Source of the DNA: Prorocentrum cordatum
Taxonomy: Eukaryota > Sar > Dinophyceae > Prorocentrales > Prorocentraceae
Assembly (NCBI GenBank): GCA_963575745.1
Contig: CAUYUJ010019903.1
Span: 1 to 64,000, forward strand
Direction of reading: 5' to 3'
Length of the DNA: 64,000 nt
Shown here one piece after another: positions 1-10,257 of this stretch. The translations under genes and the position numbers were made by a program. Within the stretch, counting starts at the first letter, position 1. Each line of letters begins with the position of its first letter. The notes beneath the pieces were generated by a model. The model was not told the origin of the DNA. It searched no databases and was given only the letters and a program-made list of their open reading frames with translations.

Positions 1-19
1 AGACGGAGGCAAGAGAAGG

Positions 20-80
20 ATGGAGGAGGAGGAGGAGGAGGAGGAGGAGGCGGAGGAGGAGGAGGAGGAACCTCATCCTC
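20..80. repeat. (GGA)n microsatellite
   Basis: Uninterrupted GAG/GGA triplets with one GGC. The open frame across it is poly-Glu and is not treated as a gene. Confidence 0.95.
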
Positions 81-1098
81 ACCCTCGCCAACAGGCGCAC
101 GCACCTTCTTCTATATACAGAAACTCCCGATCAACCGCAGAGCGGCCGGCTAGTATGTACTACGTTATTGCGCGCTCTGTTATGAGATGCTGTGTCATTA
201 AGTGCAATGATATGTGTTGTGGCGATGTGTGATGCCCTGTTAGGTTTGGTATGCATTTTCATGGTCATACATGCTATGCTATGTTATGCTGTGCTATTTT
301 CAGTCATGCTATAGTCAACCCGTATAACAAGGATGCACGGTAAGGGTGCAAGGGCCTTGGTAGGCCATGCCGACATCTTGCAAGCGCGGCGCGGACAGCG
401 AAAGAAGCCAAGGATGGCCCGAAGGGGCAGGATGCAAGGGTACCCTTGGGAAGGTTGCCCACCCTTACTATGCGGGTTGACTGTATACTGTGTGGGGCCA
501 TGCTCAGTTCTGTTAAGTTCTGTTGGGCTCGTCGAAGGGAGGAGGCGGGGGTCTTGGGGGATTCTCGGTGAACCTGGGGATCTGGCGGCCGCGATATGCA
601 GAGTGGGCGGGTCGTCGCGAGGCGGGGGCCTCGGGGGGCTCTCGGTGGACCTGGGGATCTGACGGCCGCGGTAAGCAGGGTGGGCGGGCCGGGAGGTCTG
701 TTCTTAAACCTAACGGCCCCAACCCCTCAGGTGGGGAACATCCAGGGATGGACAGAATCCTCTGTAGCAAAACGTGGTTTAGTGAAAACGACCTCGGGCC
801 CAAATCGGGCGGGCGCAAGCCTGGAAAATGATGGCCACGGCGCCCTCTCGAAAACCGAAGACGGACAATTCAGTAATCGACGTGTCAGGCTGGGGTTTCT
901 GTCCACACCCGAAACAACTTGGAGGTCCACGGCAGCGCCTCCGGCGCCGCCCCTGGAGCGCTGCACCCGCCAGGGGGGGGTCCAGCGCCGCTCTCCGGGA
1001 AATCCGCGGGGACGTCCGAGTTCTTCTGATGTTTGTGCCACTGTTTGTTCCTCTCCTATCTCTCCCACCCCCCCTCCACCGACAGAGCAAAGACAGAG
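81..1098. other. GC-rich stretch, no gene recognised
   Basis: Overlapping open frames occur in several phases and none resembles a known family. The one structure I see is a two-copy tandem duplication at about 540-693 with a 77-bp period (shared core CCTGGGGATCTG). Positions 240-300 hold short repeats of the type TATGCTATG. Confidence 0.6.
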
Positions 1099-1492
1099 GG
1101 AGGAAGGGAGGGAGGGAGGGAGGAGGAGGAGGAGGTGGCGGGGGAGGAGGAGGAGGAGGAGGTGGCGTGGGGAGGAGGAGGAAGGAGGAGGAGGAGGAGG
1201 AGGAGGAGGTTCCTGAAGGAGGCATGGTGCCGACTCGAGGCCGGCCCCGTGTGTTTAGACTCATTTTTTTCAGCGTGCGCGCGCCGCCGAGCACACGCGA
1301 AGGGAGCGAGAGTTCCCCCGCCGTCTTGAACTGCTGCCCTCTGGCGGACACAATGGGCAAGCTGTCCACCACCACTGCCACAGGTATGATGGGGGAGAAG
1401 GGAGGATGAGGAGGTCGCCCTCCTCATCCTCCTCCTCCTCCTCCTCCTCCTCCTCCTCCTCCTCCTCCTCCTCCTCCTCCTCCTCCCTCTCC
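1099..1492. repeat. (GGA)n array, then (TCC)n array
   Basis: GGA-rich from 1099 to 1212 and a pure TCC run from about 1409 to 1491, with about 195 bp between them. The two arrays are complementary and could pair. The spacer 1213-1408 contains no recognisable gene. Confidence 0.9.
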
Positions 1493-1635
1493 TACCTCTG
1501 GTAGTGGTGGTGGACAACGGGCTCATCCGGACGTGTGGCTGCCTCACTGACTTACCTTCCCGGCCGTCCGTGCCACGGCTGCAGTCTTGCGGCCCGTGGT
1601 TGGTGGCTGGATTGCTACGGTCGAAGAAGATCGGG

Positions 1636-1822
1636 CTGGACGAAAGGGGGGGATTGGGAAAGGGGGGGTTACGAAATTTGCTGCATGCAGCTGGTTTCGG
1701 CTCCGCCGAGGGGCCCATTCCTCGATACATAGTCGCCTCTGGCGCCGGGAGGCGCCGGGAATGTCAGCTACGCGAGCTGATTCTCAACCCCCCCCTTTGC
1801 TATCCCCCCCTTTTGCCCGACC
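1636..1822. mobile_element. Foldback (MITE-like) element A
   Basis: Terminal inverted repeats of about 40 bp. The left arm has two G7 runs (GGGGGGGATTGGGAAAGG then GGGGTTACGAAATTTGCT). The right arm is its imperfect complement (AGCTGATTCTCAACCCCC then CTTTGCTATCCCCCC). The centre is about 90 bp and has no ORF. This is a non-autonomous foldback element. I cannot assign a superfamily, and I see no clean target duplication. Confidence 0.6.
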
Positions 1823-1824
1823 CG

Positions 1825-2020
1825 AGAAGAAGAAACGCCATAGACATAAACTTTTGGCGCTCCGCGCGGTTCTCTTGGATCCGCGCCTGGGTCCCGCCCT
1901 GGCGGCGCATTCGGCGTCGCCCCCGGCGTGCTCCGCGCGCCAAGGGGGGGGCAGCGCAGATTCGAGAAATCTGCGCAGAGCGCTGAAAGTCTATGTTCAT
2001 GCCTTTTTGTTCTTCTTCTA
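1825..2020. mobile_element. Foldback (MITE-like) element B
   Basis: Inverted repeats of about 62 bp. The left arm starts GAAGAAGAAACGCCATAGAC. The complement of the right end reads GAAGAACAAAAAGGCATGAA and the match continues through GCGCT and TCTGCGC blocks. The spacer is about 65 bp and the element abuts foldback A. There is no coding capacity. It is read as a MITE, and two such elements side by side suggest nested or preferential insertion. Confidence 0.65.
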
Positions 2021-2457
2021 GTTGCGGCCACGGGAGTCGGCGCGAGGAAGCGCCCTCCCCCAGTCACGTGGGATGACGATCGAGAAATGCCCAGGGGGGA
2101 CCGCGACGCGGCAGCGCCCTGGGCGAAGTTTCATGAGCTGGGCTCCGGGCCTGTCCGTGGGCGTCGTCGTTGGGATTCTTGTGAGCGCCCCCTCCAGAAT
2201 CTCTCCCAGCGGCGCCCCCACCGTGCACCCTCTTCATCGTCATCCGTCATGCGCTGGCGTCCGAGAGGGAGGAGAGACAAGGGGTGTGTAGATATCCTGG
2301 CGTGGGCCATGCAGGTCTTGCCGCAGAAGCTCAGCCCCGCGGCCTGCGCATGCCCGTACCTAGTCGCCCTCGCGTGTCCGACGCGACTTCCAGAAAAGCG
2401 GGCTCTGGCCCGTCCTCTCCTGGCTCCACCTCGGTAGCTTGCTCCAGAGCGGTCTCG
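2021..2457. other. No gene recognised
   Basis: GC-rich sequence leading into a TCC array. Short open frames occur on both strands without motifs. It may be the 3' side or an intron of the minus-strand repeat gene that starts at 3501. Confidence 0.4.
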
Positions 2458-2735
2458 CCTCCTCCTCCTCCTCCTTCTCCTCCTCCTCTTCCTCCTCCTC
2501 CTCCTCCTCCTCCTCCTCCTCCTCCTCCTCCTCCTCCTCCCTCCTCCTCCTCCTCCTCTCTCCCCCTGCCACCTCCTCCTCCTCCTCTCGCTCCTCCTCC
2601 TCCTCCTCCTCCTACTCCTCCCTAAACCCTCCCTCCCTCGCCTCCCTCCCTCCTCCCCCCCCCCCCCCTTCCCCCCTTTTCCCCCCTCCCTCCCTCCCTC
2701 CTCCCTCCCTCCCTCCCTCTCCCCCGCGCTCGCCC
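2458..2735. repeat. (TCC)n array with C-rich tail
   Basis: A long TCC run to about 2600, then CTCCCTCC and C10-type runs to 2735. On the minus strand this purine tract follows the acidic-repeat coding region. Confidence 0.95.
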
Positions 2736-2739
2736 CAGT

Positions 2740-3501
2740 CCAGGCCCAGGCCAGGATGGGCGCCTGCACGGGGCATCGGCCCTGCTCAGGCTCTCCAGCG
2801 CCCGCCCTCGCAGAGGCCCCCGTCCCCAGGTCCGCGTCGACGCTGCACCAGGCGGGGCCCGTCCAGTCCTCCAGCCTGCCCTCGCAGAGGCCCCCGTCCT
2901 CGTCCAGGTCCAGGCCGGCCTCGCGCTCGTACCGGGCCCCGTTCGGGTTCTCCAGCCTGTTCTCGCAGAGGCTCTCGTCACCGTCCAGGTCCAGGTCCAG
3001 GTCCAGGCCCAGCTTGCGCCCGGACAGGCCCTTCAGATCCTTCAGCCGGCAGTCGCCGAGGCTCTCGTCACCGTCCAGGTCCAGGCCAAACTTGCGCTCG
3101 TACAGGCCCTTCAGATCCTTCAGCCTGTAGTTGCCGAGGCTCTCGTCACCGTCCAGGTCCAGGCCGATCTTGCGCTTGTGCAGGCCCTTCAAGTCCTCCA
3201 GCCTGTCCTCGCAAAGGCTCTCGTCACCGTCCAGGTCCAGGCCAAATTGGAGGTCGTACGGGCCCTGTTCAGGTTCTCCAGCCTGTCCTCGCAGAGGCTC
3301 TCGTCGCCGTCCAAGTCCAGGCCGAGCTGGCGCTTGTGCAGGCGTCCTCGCAGAGGCGCTCTTCCTCGTCCAGATAGAGCCGAACTTGCGCATGTACAAG
3401 CCCTTCTGCTCCTCCAGCCTGTCCTCGCAGAGGCTCTCGTCCTCGTCCGTGTCAGGGCCGAACTTGCGCCTGTCCGACGGCCCGCCAGGGATCGAGGACA
3501 T
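2740..3501 (-). CDS. Acidic 26-residue tandem-repeat protein (partial, possibly decayed)
   Basis: The minus strand from the ATG at 3501 encodes a tandem repeat of 26 residues (78 bp). The core is GLDLDGDESL, followed by an R-L-E/K-D-L-K-G-L segment and a basic R-K-[FIL] end. At least six units are recognisable. One unit carries an extra 12 bp (DLDLDLDG), which keeps phase. Two steps of 80 and about 59 bp near 3297-3356 break phase, so two units read in other frames before the original frame returns. Frame-neutral changes elsewhere argue for past coding selection. The D-L-D-G-D-E stretch resembles acidic calcium-binding loops, but spacing and the missing final acid do not fit a canonical EF-hand. 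The protein is unknown, and the gene is either a pseudogene or spliced around the bad units. The minus-strand frame beyond 2740 runs into simple repeat. Confidence 0.5.
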
Positions 3502-3621
3502 GGCGCGGGGGCGGGCGCTGGGAGGGGGGGCGCCTGGGGAGACGCCCCCCTCCCAGCGCCCGCCATGCGCGCGGCCAGCTCGGCGGACCTCCAGCCAGAG
3601 CGGCGTGAGCTAAAACTACGG

Positions 3622-3659
<38 letters not shown>

Positions 3660-3746
3660 TCACACACACACACATTCACACACACACACACATTCACACA
3701 CACACACATTCACACACACACACACACATTCACACACACACACACA

Positions 3747-3784
<38 letters not shown>

Positions 3785-3805
3785 CACACACACACACACA
3801 CACAC
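3622..3805. repeat. (CA)n microsatellite with CACATT interruptions
   Basis: ACAC tracts interrupted regularly by ATTC, then CT-rich sequence to about 3840. Confidence 0.95.
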
Positions 3806-3840
3806 TTCCCCTCCCTCTGCTCCCTCTCCCCTCTCCCTCT

Positions 3841-4038
3841 GCCTTCTTCGGGCCCCTTCCCGAGATCCTATTTGCAGAGGTCCTCTATAAACCAGAGACC
3901 GCCTTGGCCCCCAGGCTGGACTCCGCCGCCAGGAGCCGCGCCCTCCAGATCGTCGGAGGAGTGGTGCGGAGCCGGCTGAGTCTCAAGACCGACATGCAGC
4001 AGTTCGGCGCCGTCGACGCCGCGCACTTGATTGCGTAG
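3841..4038. other. Possible coding segment, not assigned
   Basis: Unique sequence between two simple repeats. The plus frame ending at the TAG at 4036 reads plausibly (…LPEILFAEVLYKP… then …GAVDAAHLIA) and follows a CT-rich tract that could serve as an intron end. No family is recognised. Confidence 0.25.
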
Positions 4039-4122
4039 GCGAAGGCGGAGGAGGAGGAGGAGGAGGAGGAGGAAAGGGAGGAGGAGGAAAGGGAGGAGGA
4101 GGAGGAGGAGGAGGAGGAGGAG
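4039..4122. repeat. (GGA)n microsatellite
   Basis: GGA run with two AAAGGG interruptions. Confidence 0.95.
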
Positions 4123-4600
4123 GGTCATGGTGTGTCTGCGTCCCTTTCACCCCTCTGCCTCCTCCCCTCCCGTGCACGAGTACTCGTTGCACGTGTGGGC
4201 TCCACGGCTTCCTGTCGTGAGGGCTGAGCGCAGCAGCGGAGCGATCGGTTGATGGATCGAGTCCTCGATAAATTCATCGACCCACGACCCGCGAACCACG
4301 AGCAGCTACGATCTGCGACCGAACCCGTCATCTACGCGGCGGGCCCATATGCTGCACGGATGATGGGTTCGCTCGTGGATCGCTCGTGGATCCCAGATCG
4401 GGGCTGTCGATCTGCGCTATTTAGATATCCAGACCCTCCTGCCTCTCACCGTTCCTTGAAAAGGAAGAGCGGCAGGAGGATGAGAAAGGTGAGGAGGAGT
4501 AGCAGGAGGATCGTGATTCTAACTCGTTGGTCGTCGACCGGGTTCGGAGCGGCCGCTCGGGTCTCCGATCGGCGTACTGCTTCCAGGCCAGGCCGACCCG
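4123..4600. other. No gene recognised
   Basis: Unique sequence of mixed composition. It contains short repeats of TCGCTCGTGGATC near 4370-4395 and nothing with a recognisable family. Confidence 0.4.
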
Positions 4601-4649
4601 CTGACTGGAGTGTCAGGGCGGGGGCGGGGGACAGGGGGGAATCTGTGGA

Positions 4650-5400
4650 ATAGGGGGAGGGAGGAAAGCAAAGGATGGGACGAAGGGAAGATGAGAAGAT
4701 CTGGATCGGAGGTCGGATCAGCGTGGATCGAGGGAGGTGGTCCCAAGGTCGTGTTCATGGGCAACCGGCACGATCCCACCGCGGAGCCGTGGCGGGCCTC
4801 CCAATGCACCCTACTGGCCTCCTTCTTCTCCTCCCAATCCTTCTGGTTCTCCTCCTGGTACCCATCCTCCTGATTATGACGATCCTCCTCCTGATCCTTC
4901 TGGTCCTCACTGTTCTCCTTCTCGTCATGTTCCTCCTCCCCCCCCTTCATCGAAACTGGTGGTCCCCTCCTCTTTCTTGTCATCCTCGTCCTTCCCCTGC
5001 CTCTTCTTGTCCTTCTCTCTTGCTCTCTCTCCTCACCGTCTCCCTCGGACTCTGAGGAGGAAGGGTTTTGAGAGCGGGAGGATGGGAGTGGGACGGGTGG
5101 TGCGGCGTACCCCTCATGATTGCCACGGTTCTTGTTGTGACGTCGGGTCGATGGGTCCTTGGAAGGATGGACGAGTGGGAAGGGAGGAAGGAGTGGAAGA
5201 GTGGGAAGGGAGAAAGGGAGGATGGAAGAATGGAATCGGAGGTGTGGGAAGGGAGTGGAGAGCGCGGGAAGAGCGGGGAAGTTCTGGGTCCACCTCCTGC
5301 TCCTCCATGCCCTGCCCTCCTGACTCACCTCCCGCCGTTGCGGCTGGCGTCTGCCACGTTTGCCTTTGGAGGAGCCGGGCGTGAAGCTCAAAAAATCCTC
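4650..5400 (-). CDS. Low-complexity charged ORF segment, uncertain
   Basis: A minus-strand frame is open from 5646 to about 4519 and gives a Glu/Arg/Lys-rich stretch (SSSESEGDGEEREQERR, later HDEKENSEDQKDQEED). The underlying DNA is biased to TCCTCCT-type triplets, so this composition may simply reflect repeat decay. It could be an acidic/basic nuclear protein exon. No domain is visible and the 5' end runs into the foldback element at 5410. Treated as doubtful. Confidence 0.2.
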
Positions 5401-5409
5401 CCATCCTCT

Positions 5410-5620
5410 TTGGACGCCCGGAATGGGAACGGAAAGAATGGGTACACTGCCCAACAGCAGTTCCTGTTCATTCTGAACAGGACTCGCTGTCGGTGTCGCC
5501 GCGGCCTGTGTCCATTTGAGACAGAAGGCCGCCTGCCCAACAGCGGCCGCTGTTGGTTTGGGACAACATTTGTTGTTGAGCATTGTGCCCATTCTTTCCG
5601 TACCGATTTCAGGCGTCCAA
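5410..5620. mobile_element. Foldback element family GGACGCC, copy 1
   Basis: Inverted repeats of about 55 bp. The left end reads TTGGACGCCCGGAATGGG and continues through GAAAGAATGGGTACA and TGCCCAACAGC. The right end is the complement and closes CAGGCGTCCAA. The flanks carry ATCCTCT directly on both sides, a likely 7-bp target-site duplication. Length is 211 bp with no ORF. A second copy lies at 14931-15140. The DNA-transposon superfamily is not identified. Confidence 0.8.
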
Positions 5621-6245
5621 ATCCTCTTCACCTCATCCAGAATCACGTCATGAAGAATGGGGGAAAAAGGGAGGATGACTGGGGGGAGAGGGAGATGGAG
5701 GCGATGGTGGAGGACGCGGATGGAGAGGGAATGGGGAGGGCTCGGGAGGAAGGTTGCGGTATGACTCTGTCAGGAGCCACCCTGGGTGCGGTTCGAGAAG
5801 GCCTCGAGCGCAGTGGCAGCCTGCAACGCCATCAACGCGGGGCAGGTCATGTTCGAGGGGCAGCCAGCGAAGGCTGTCAAATTATAAACCTTGCCACGGG
5901 CGATCAACACACCCCTCGCCCCAACACCACCGATTCCCTCCGGTCCTCTTCTCACCGCATTTCTGGGAGCAAGATGGCCAACAGGAGCAGGGGCAGTGTG
6001 AGTGGAGGAGGATGGGGAGGAGGACGACCAGAGAAAGCCCAATATGCATCAACGATGTGTCCCAAGTTCCACCTAATTAGACACACTCTTGAGAGGCATT
6101 ACAGCTGGTTTCGCCGACCCCGAAGGGAGACCAGGAGGCCTTGGGAGTGCCGCGAGAAAGCCAGGGAGCGCACGAAAGCAGGCCGACGATGATCCCAGAA
6201 CGGCTCGAAGTGCACCTTGAGACTGAAGGGAACAGACGGAGCACA
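5621..6245. other. No gene recognised
   Basis: GC-rich unique sequence. Several open frames overlap on both strands without motif support. Purine-rich at 5660-5740. Confidence 0.4.
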
Positions 6246-8470
6246 GTGCCGCCACTGTCGAAGACTCCCACGGCGGATCGCTGCCGCCCCGTGCCTCCAG
6301 GACACGCGTATGTGGCCAAACTGTTTGGCAAGTTTGGCCACGCTATCGGACCATCCGTTCCCCCTAGCCGTTGTGGAAGCCCTTCGGGGAGCACGTGGGG
6401 GAGGAAGAGGAGGCAGAGGAGAGGGAGGAGAAGGAGGATGAGGAGAAGGATGAGGAGAACTCTTGGGAGCTTTTGGGGTCATTCTTGGGGCCTCCTGGGA
6501 GCTTCCTGGGGGGCTCCTTGGGCCTCCTGGGGGCCTCCTTGGGCTTCTTGGGGGCCTGTGGGGGCTTCTTGGGGGCCTCTTTGGCCGTCTGACGGCGTTC
6601 CAGGCCCGTCTGACGCCGTCGGAAGTTGTCTTGGGACCTTCTCTGGGTCGTCTTGGGGCCCTCTTGGGGCACGTCGGGGTCGTCTTGAAGGCCATCTTGG
6701 GTGTCTCGGAGGCCTGCCTCTTGGGCCATCTTGGGGCTCTCTTGGGGCCGCCTTAGGGGCCTCTTGGACCGTCATGGGGCCAGCTTGGAGGCCTCATGGG
6801 CGATCTTGGGAGGCTCTTGGGCTGTCTTGGGCCGCCGGAAGGCCGAATGCCAAACCCTTCAAAAACCCAAGGCAAATCAATGATGTTGGCCTCTTGTGGA
6901 AGCCCTTCGGGGAACACGTGGGGGAGGAAGAGGAGGCAGAGGAGAGGGAGGAAAAATGAGGATGAGGCAAAGGATGAGGAGACCTCTTGGGAGCTTATGG
7001 GGTCGTTCTTGGGGAGCTTCCTGGGGGCCTCTTGGGGGCCTGTGGGGGCTTCTTGGGGGCCTATTTGGCCGTGTAACGGCGTTCCTGGCCCGTCTGACGC
7101 CGTCGGAAGCTGTCTTGGGAGCCTCATTGGGCCGTCTTGGGGCCCTCTTGGGGCGCGTCGGGGTCGCGTTGAAGACCATCTTGGGTGTCTCGGAGGCCTC
7201 TTTGGGCTCTCTTGGGGCCGCCTTGGGGGCCTCTTGGACCGTCATAGGGCCATCTTAGAGGCCTCTTGGGCGATCTTGGGGCAACCTTGGAGGCCTCTTG
7301 GGCCGTCGGGAGGCCGAATGCCAAAACCAATCCAAACAACCAAAAAGGAAAATCAATGATGTTGGCCTCTTCGGGCTTTCCTGGAGGACCCCTTAGAGGC
7401 CTTAAGGCCGTCTTGGAGGCCTCTTGAACTCTTCTTGGGCCGTCTTGGATCATCTGAGCGGTCTTGGAGGCATCTTCGCGCCATCTTGGAAGCCATCGTG
7501 GGCCTATCTTCGGCGCGCTTGGGGCCATCTTGGCCGTCCAGGAGGCCATCTTGGCCGTCTCGGAGGCCATCTTGAGCGGAAACGCAGACGGGAGACGCAC
7601 CCGGGCAAGCCTTCCGGGCGGCCAGCGCAGTCGGCCGAATCCCGAGAGGGAGTTCTGAAAAGACTTAAAGACCACCTGAAATTCAGCACGCCGGGCACCC
7701 GCAAGACCACATGGGGGCGGCGGATCGAAGGCGCCTGCGGCGAATTCCTCGCCGCCCCCTGCCTTTTTGAAGGGCGCCGCTGTGGCCAAGCGCTTGGGCA
7801 GAGTTTAGCCACGCCATCGGACCATCCATTCCCCCAGCTGTTGTGGAAGCCCTTCGGGGAACACGTGGGAGAGTCAGAGGAGCATGAGGAGATGGAGGAA
7901 AAGGAGGATGAGGAAAAGGATGAGGAGACTTCTTGGGAGCTTATGGGGTCATTATTGGGGCCTCCTGGGGGCTTCCTGGGGGCCTCTTGGGGCCTCCTGG
8001 GGCCTCTTGGGGGCCTGTGGGGCTTCTTGGGGGCATCTTTGGCCGTCTGACGGCGTTCCAGGCCCGTCTAACGCCGTCGGAAGCTGTCTTGGGAGCCTCA
8101 TTGGGCTGTCTTGGGGCCCTCTTGGGGCGCGTCGGGGTCTTGGGTGTCTCGGCCTCTTGGGCGATCTTGGGGCAACCTTGGGGGCCTCTTGGGCTGTCTT
8201 GGGCCATCGGGAGGCCGTTTTGAAGCAAATGCCCAAACCCTTCCAAAAGCCAAAGGAAAATCAACGATGTTGGCCTCATCGGGCCGGCCTGGAGGACTTC
8301 TTGGAGGCTTCTTGGGCCGTTCAGGGGCCTTTTGGGCGTTTCATGGGCCGTCTGGGGCTCTCTTGGACCATCTTGGGCCGTCTTTGGTGCATCTTGGGTC
8401 CGTCTTGGTCTGTCCTGGGGCCATCTTGGCAGCCGTCTTGGAGGCGTCTTGAGGTCCATCTTAGGCTATG
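6246..8470. repeat. Degenerate CTTGGGGGCC repeat block, with embedded cores
   Basis: About 2 kb made of variants of GGCCTCTTGGGGGCC and GGCCGTCTTGGG. Three long-range units are visible. Each has a GGA-rich stretch led by GGAAGCCCTTCGGGGA (about 6375, 6898, 7848) and a conserved core around AATCAATGATGTTGGCCTCT (6875, 7350, 8260). A GC hairpin (GGGGGCGGCGG … CCGCCGCCCCC) stands at 7708-7762. The open frames give Gly-Leu-Trp or Arg-Pro-Lys low-complexity peptides and are not counted as genes. This is a dispersed family: see 10258, 44130, 55000, 56925 and 57690. Confidence 0.8.
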
Positions 8471-8764
8471 TAAGAGCGAGAAATGCAAACATCCGGGCAA
8501 CTAGGGGTGGTTCTGGGTGGCCAGCGCGCTGGCCCGAAGCCCCAGGGGGAGTTTGTTCTAAAAGAACCAAAAACCATGCAACATTTAGCCGTTGGCAACA
8601 CCACAGGGGGCGGCGGATCGAAGACGCCTACGGCGAATCACCGCCGCCCCCTGCCTTCTGGGAAGCGCCTCTGTGGCTAAACGTTGGGCCCCAGCTTTGC
8701 CTAGCTACAGGAGTATGTGTTCCCCCAGCCGCTCTGGAAACTCTTGCGGGAACACCCGGGGGAG
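8471..8764. repeat. Conserved leader segment and GC hairpin of the same family
   Basis: Contains GGCCCGAAGCCCCAGGGGGA (also near 10840 and, inverted, near 57350), then a stem CAGGGGGCGGCGG / CCGCCGCCCCCTG at 8605-8658 with a loop of about 27 bp. It is followed by a diverged copy of the GGAAACTCTTGCGGGAACAC segment and a GGA array. Its position relative to the repeat block matches the copy at 7600-7880. Confidence 0.6.
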
Positions 8765-8836
8765 GACAAGGGGGAGGATCAGGAGAGGGAGGAGGAAGAG
8801 GAGGAGGAGGAGGAGGAGGAGGAGGAGGAGGAGGAG
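8765..8836. repeat. (GGA)n microsatellite
   Basis: GGA triplet run ending GAGCAAC. Confidence 0.95.
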
Positions 8837-9074
8837 CAACTCGCGCCGGCGGCGTGGGTCGGCTCCTGGGCACAAAGCCTCAGGGGTGCGCGCCCGCACG
8901 GGTTTGGCCGCTCTGGGCGATTGGGAGGAGGCCGAGCAGCCCCATGGCGGCCGGAGCGGGCCCCTTCCCCGCTTGGTCTGACCTCGCCCAACAACCTCGC
9001 ACCAAGGTGAAGGAGGAGCTCCCGCGGCGGCTGGGCCAGAAGAATTTTTTATCCCAGCGGAGCCGCGGAGCACC

Positions 9075-10013
9075 AGCGCCAGCGAGTTCCGGGCGAGGCT
9101 GGCTTCCTGCGGGGGGCCGCACGCTGGAGGTTGGCAGCTGGCCTCGCCGCGGGAACCATTGCAGCACCGCCCGCGAGCTCCTTGGCCAGGACCTCGCGCT
9201 GCCAGGGGCTTGCTGCAGCAACCAGACGCGCACCAGCCCGCGCGCCGGCCGCTTCTGCGGCGAACCGCTCTGCAGTAAGGCACGCCACGCCTTTCGATGT
9301 CCTTGCCGCGGGGGCGTCGAAGCCCGCAGCAAGGATGTCGAGGACGTGTGGAAGCGCATTCGCACTGAGTGTAGTTTTTACGCGGTCGCTAGGTCTCCGC
9401 TCCCGCGTGGGACCGGTGGGCGTGGCGCTGCTGCCCGTGCGACACGGCCGGCACGGCCTACCAGCAGCCGGGCACCTGCGCCGTCTGAGGCGAACCTCAG
9501 GAGGCCCGGCGCGAGGAGGCGACCCTCGACCTCGAGGTACAGCGTGCCGGCTGTCCGCGCGTCTTTGTCGACGCGACAATCTGGCATGCCGTGCCCGGGG
9601 ACGCCGACGGACTGGCCGCCGCGTCCCAGCACGAGGGCGCGGTCAACGCCGCGGCCAAGGCCGACGAGCGGCGGCGGCACCCCGAGGGCCGCTGCCCCTG
9701 GCCGCTGCTGCCGCTTGCCCTTGAAACAGGGGGCCAGCGCGGCAAAGGTGCGCTGCGCCACCTCCGCCAGCTCGCGCGGGGCCAAACAGAGCTGGCGGAC
9801 GGGGCGCGCCGCGGCAGTGGCCAGCACTCTGGCACAGCGTTGGGGCGCTGAGTTCAGCGTCGCTCTGCACCGTGTAAAGGCGCGGCAGCTGCGGGCCGCC
9901 TTCGGCGAGGGCCGCGCTGCCCGGGCCGCCGAGCTGCGGGCGGAGGTGGCCGGCGTAGCCGGCGCTGCGGCGGCGTAGCCAGCACGTCGCGTTGTTCCAT
10001 TGTGTATTCGCAT
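9075..10013 (-). CDS. Candidate coding region on the minus strand, unknown product
   Basis: Two minus-strand frames in succession have balanced, protein-like composition. From about 9990 down to 9400 one reads …RQLCLAPRELAEVAQRTF… and …GTLYLEVEGRLLAPGLLRF…. From about 9400 down to 9080 the next frame reads …TTLSANALPHVLDILAAGF… and …SPWQREVLAKELAGG…. The switch near 9390 could be an intron or a frameshift. Plus-strand frames here are also long because GC is very high, so strand choice rests on residue composition only. I recognise no domain. It could be a gene fragment or part of an unrecognised element. Confidence 0.3.
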
Positions 10014-10097
10014 TGCCCTACTGGGTCCTGTCGGTCGGCCACGAGCTCAGGGCGCGCGTCGGGCGCGCGTCTGCGATGGGCGGGGCTTGCAGGAAGA

Positions 10098-10256
10098 GGG
10101 GAGGAGGAGGAGGAGGAGGAGGAGGAGGAGGAGGAGGAGGAGGAGGAGGAGGAGGAGGAGGAGGAGGAAGAGGAGGAGGAGGAGGAGGAGGAGGAGGAGG
10201 AGGAGGAGAAAGAGGAGGAAGAGGACTAGGAGGAGGAGGAGGAAGAGGAGGAGGAA
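10098..10256. repeat. (GGA)n microsatellite
   Basis: About 150 bp of GGA with a few GGAAGA interruptions. It leads directly into the degenerate CTTGGGG block, as at 6.4 and 7.9 kb. Confidence 0.95.
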
Positions 10257-10257
10257 A

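Noticed and set aside
6141-6959. Gly/Leu/Trp-rich 272-codon frame
   Set aside because: Produced by the CTTGGGGGCC degenerate repeat; the same peptide style appears at every locus of the family and in both orientations.
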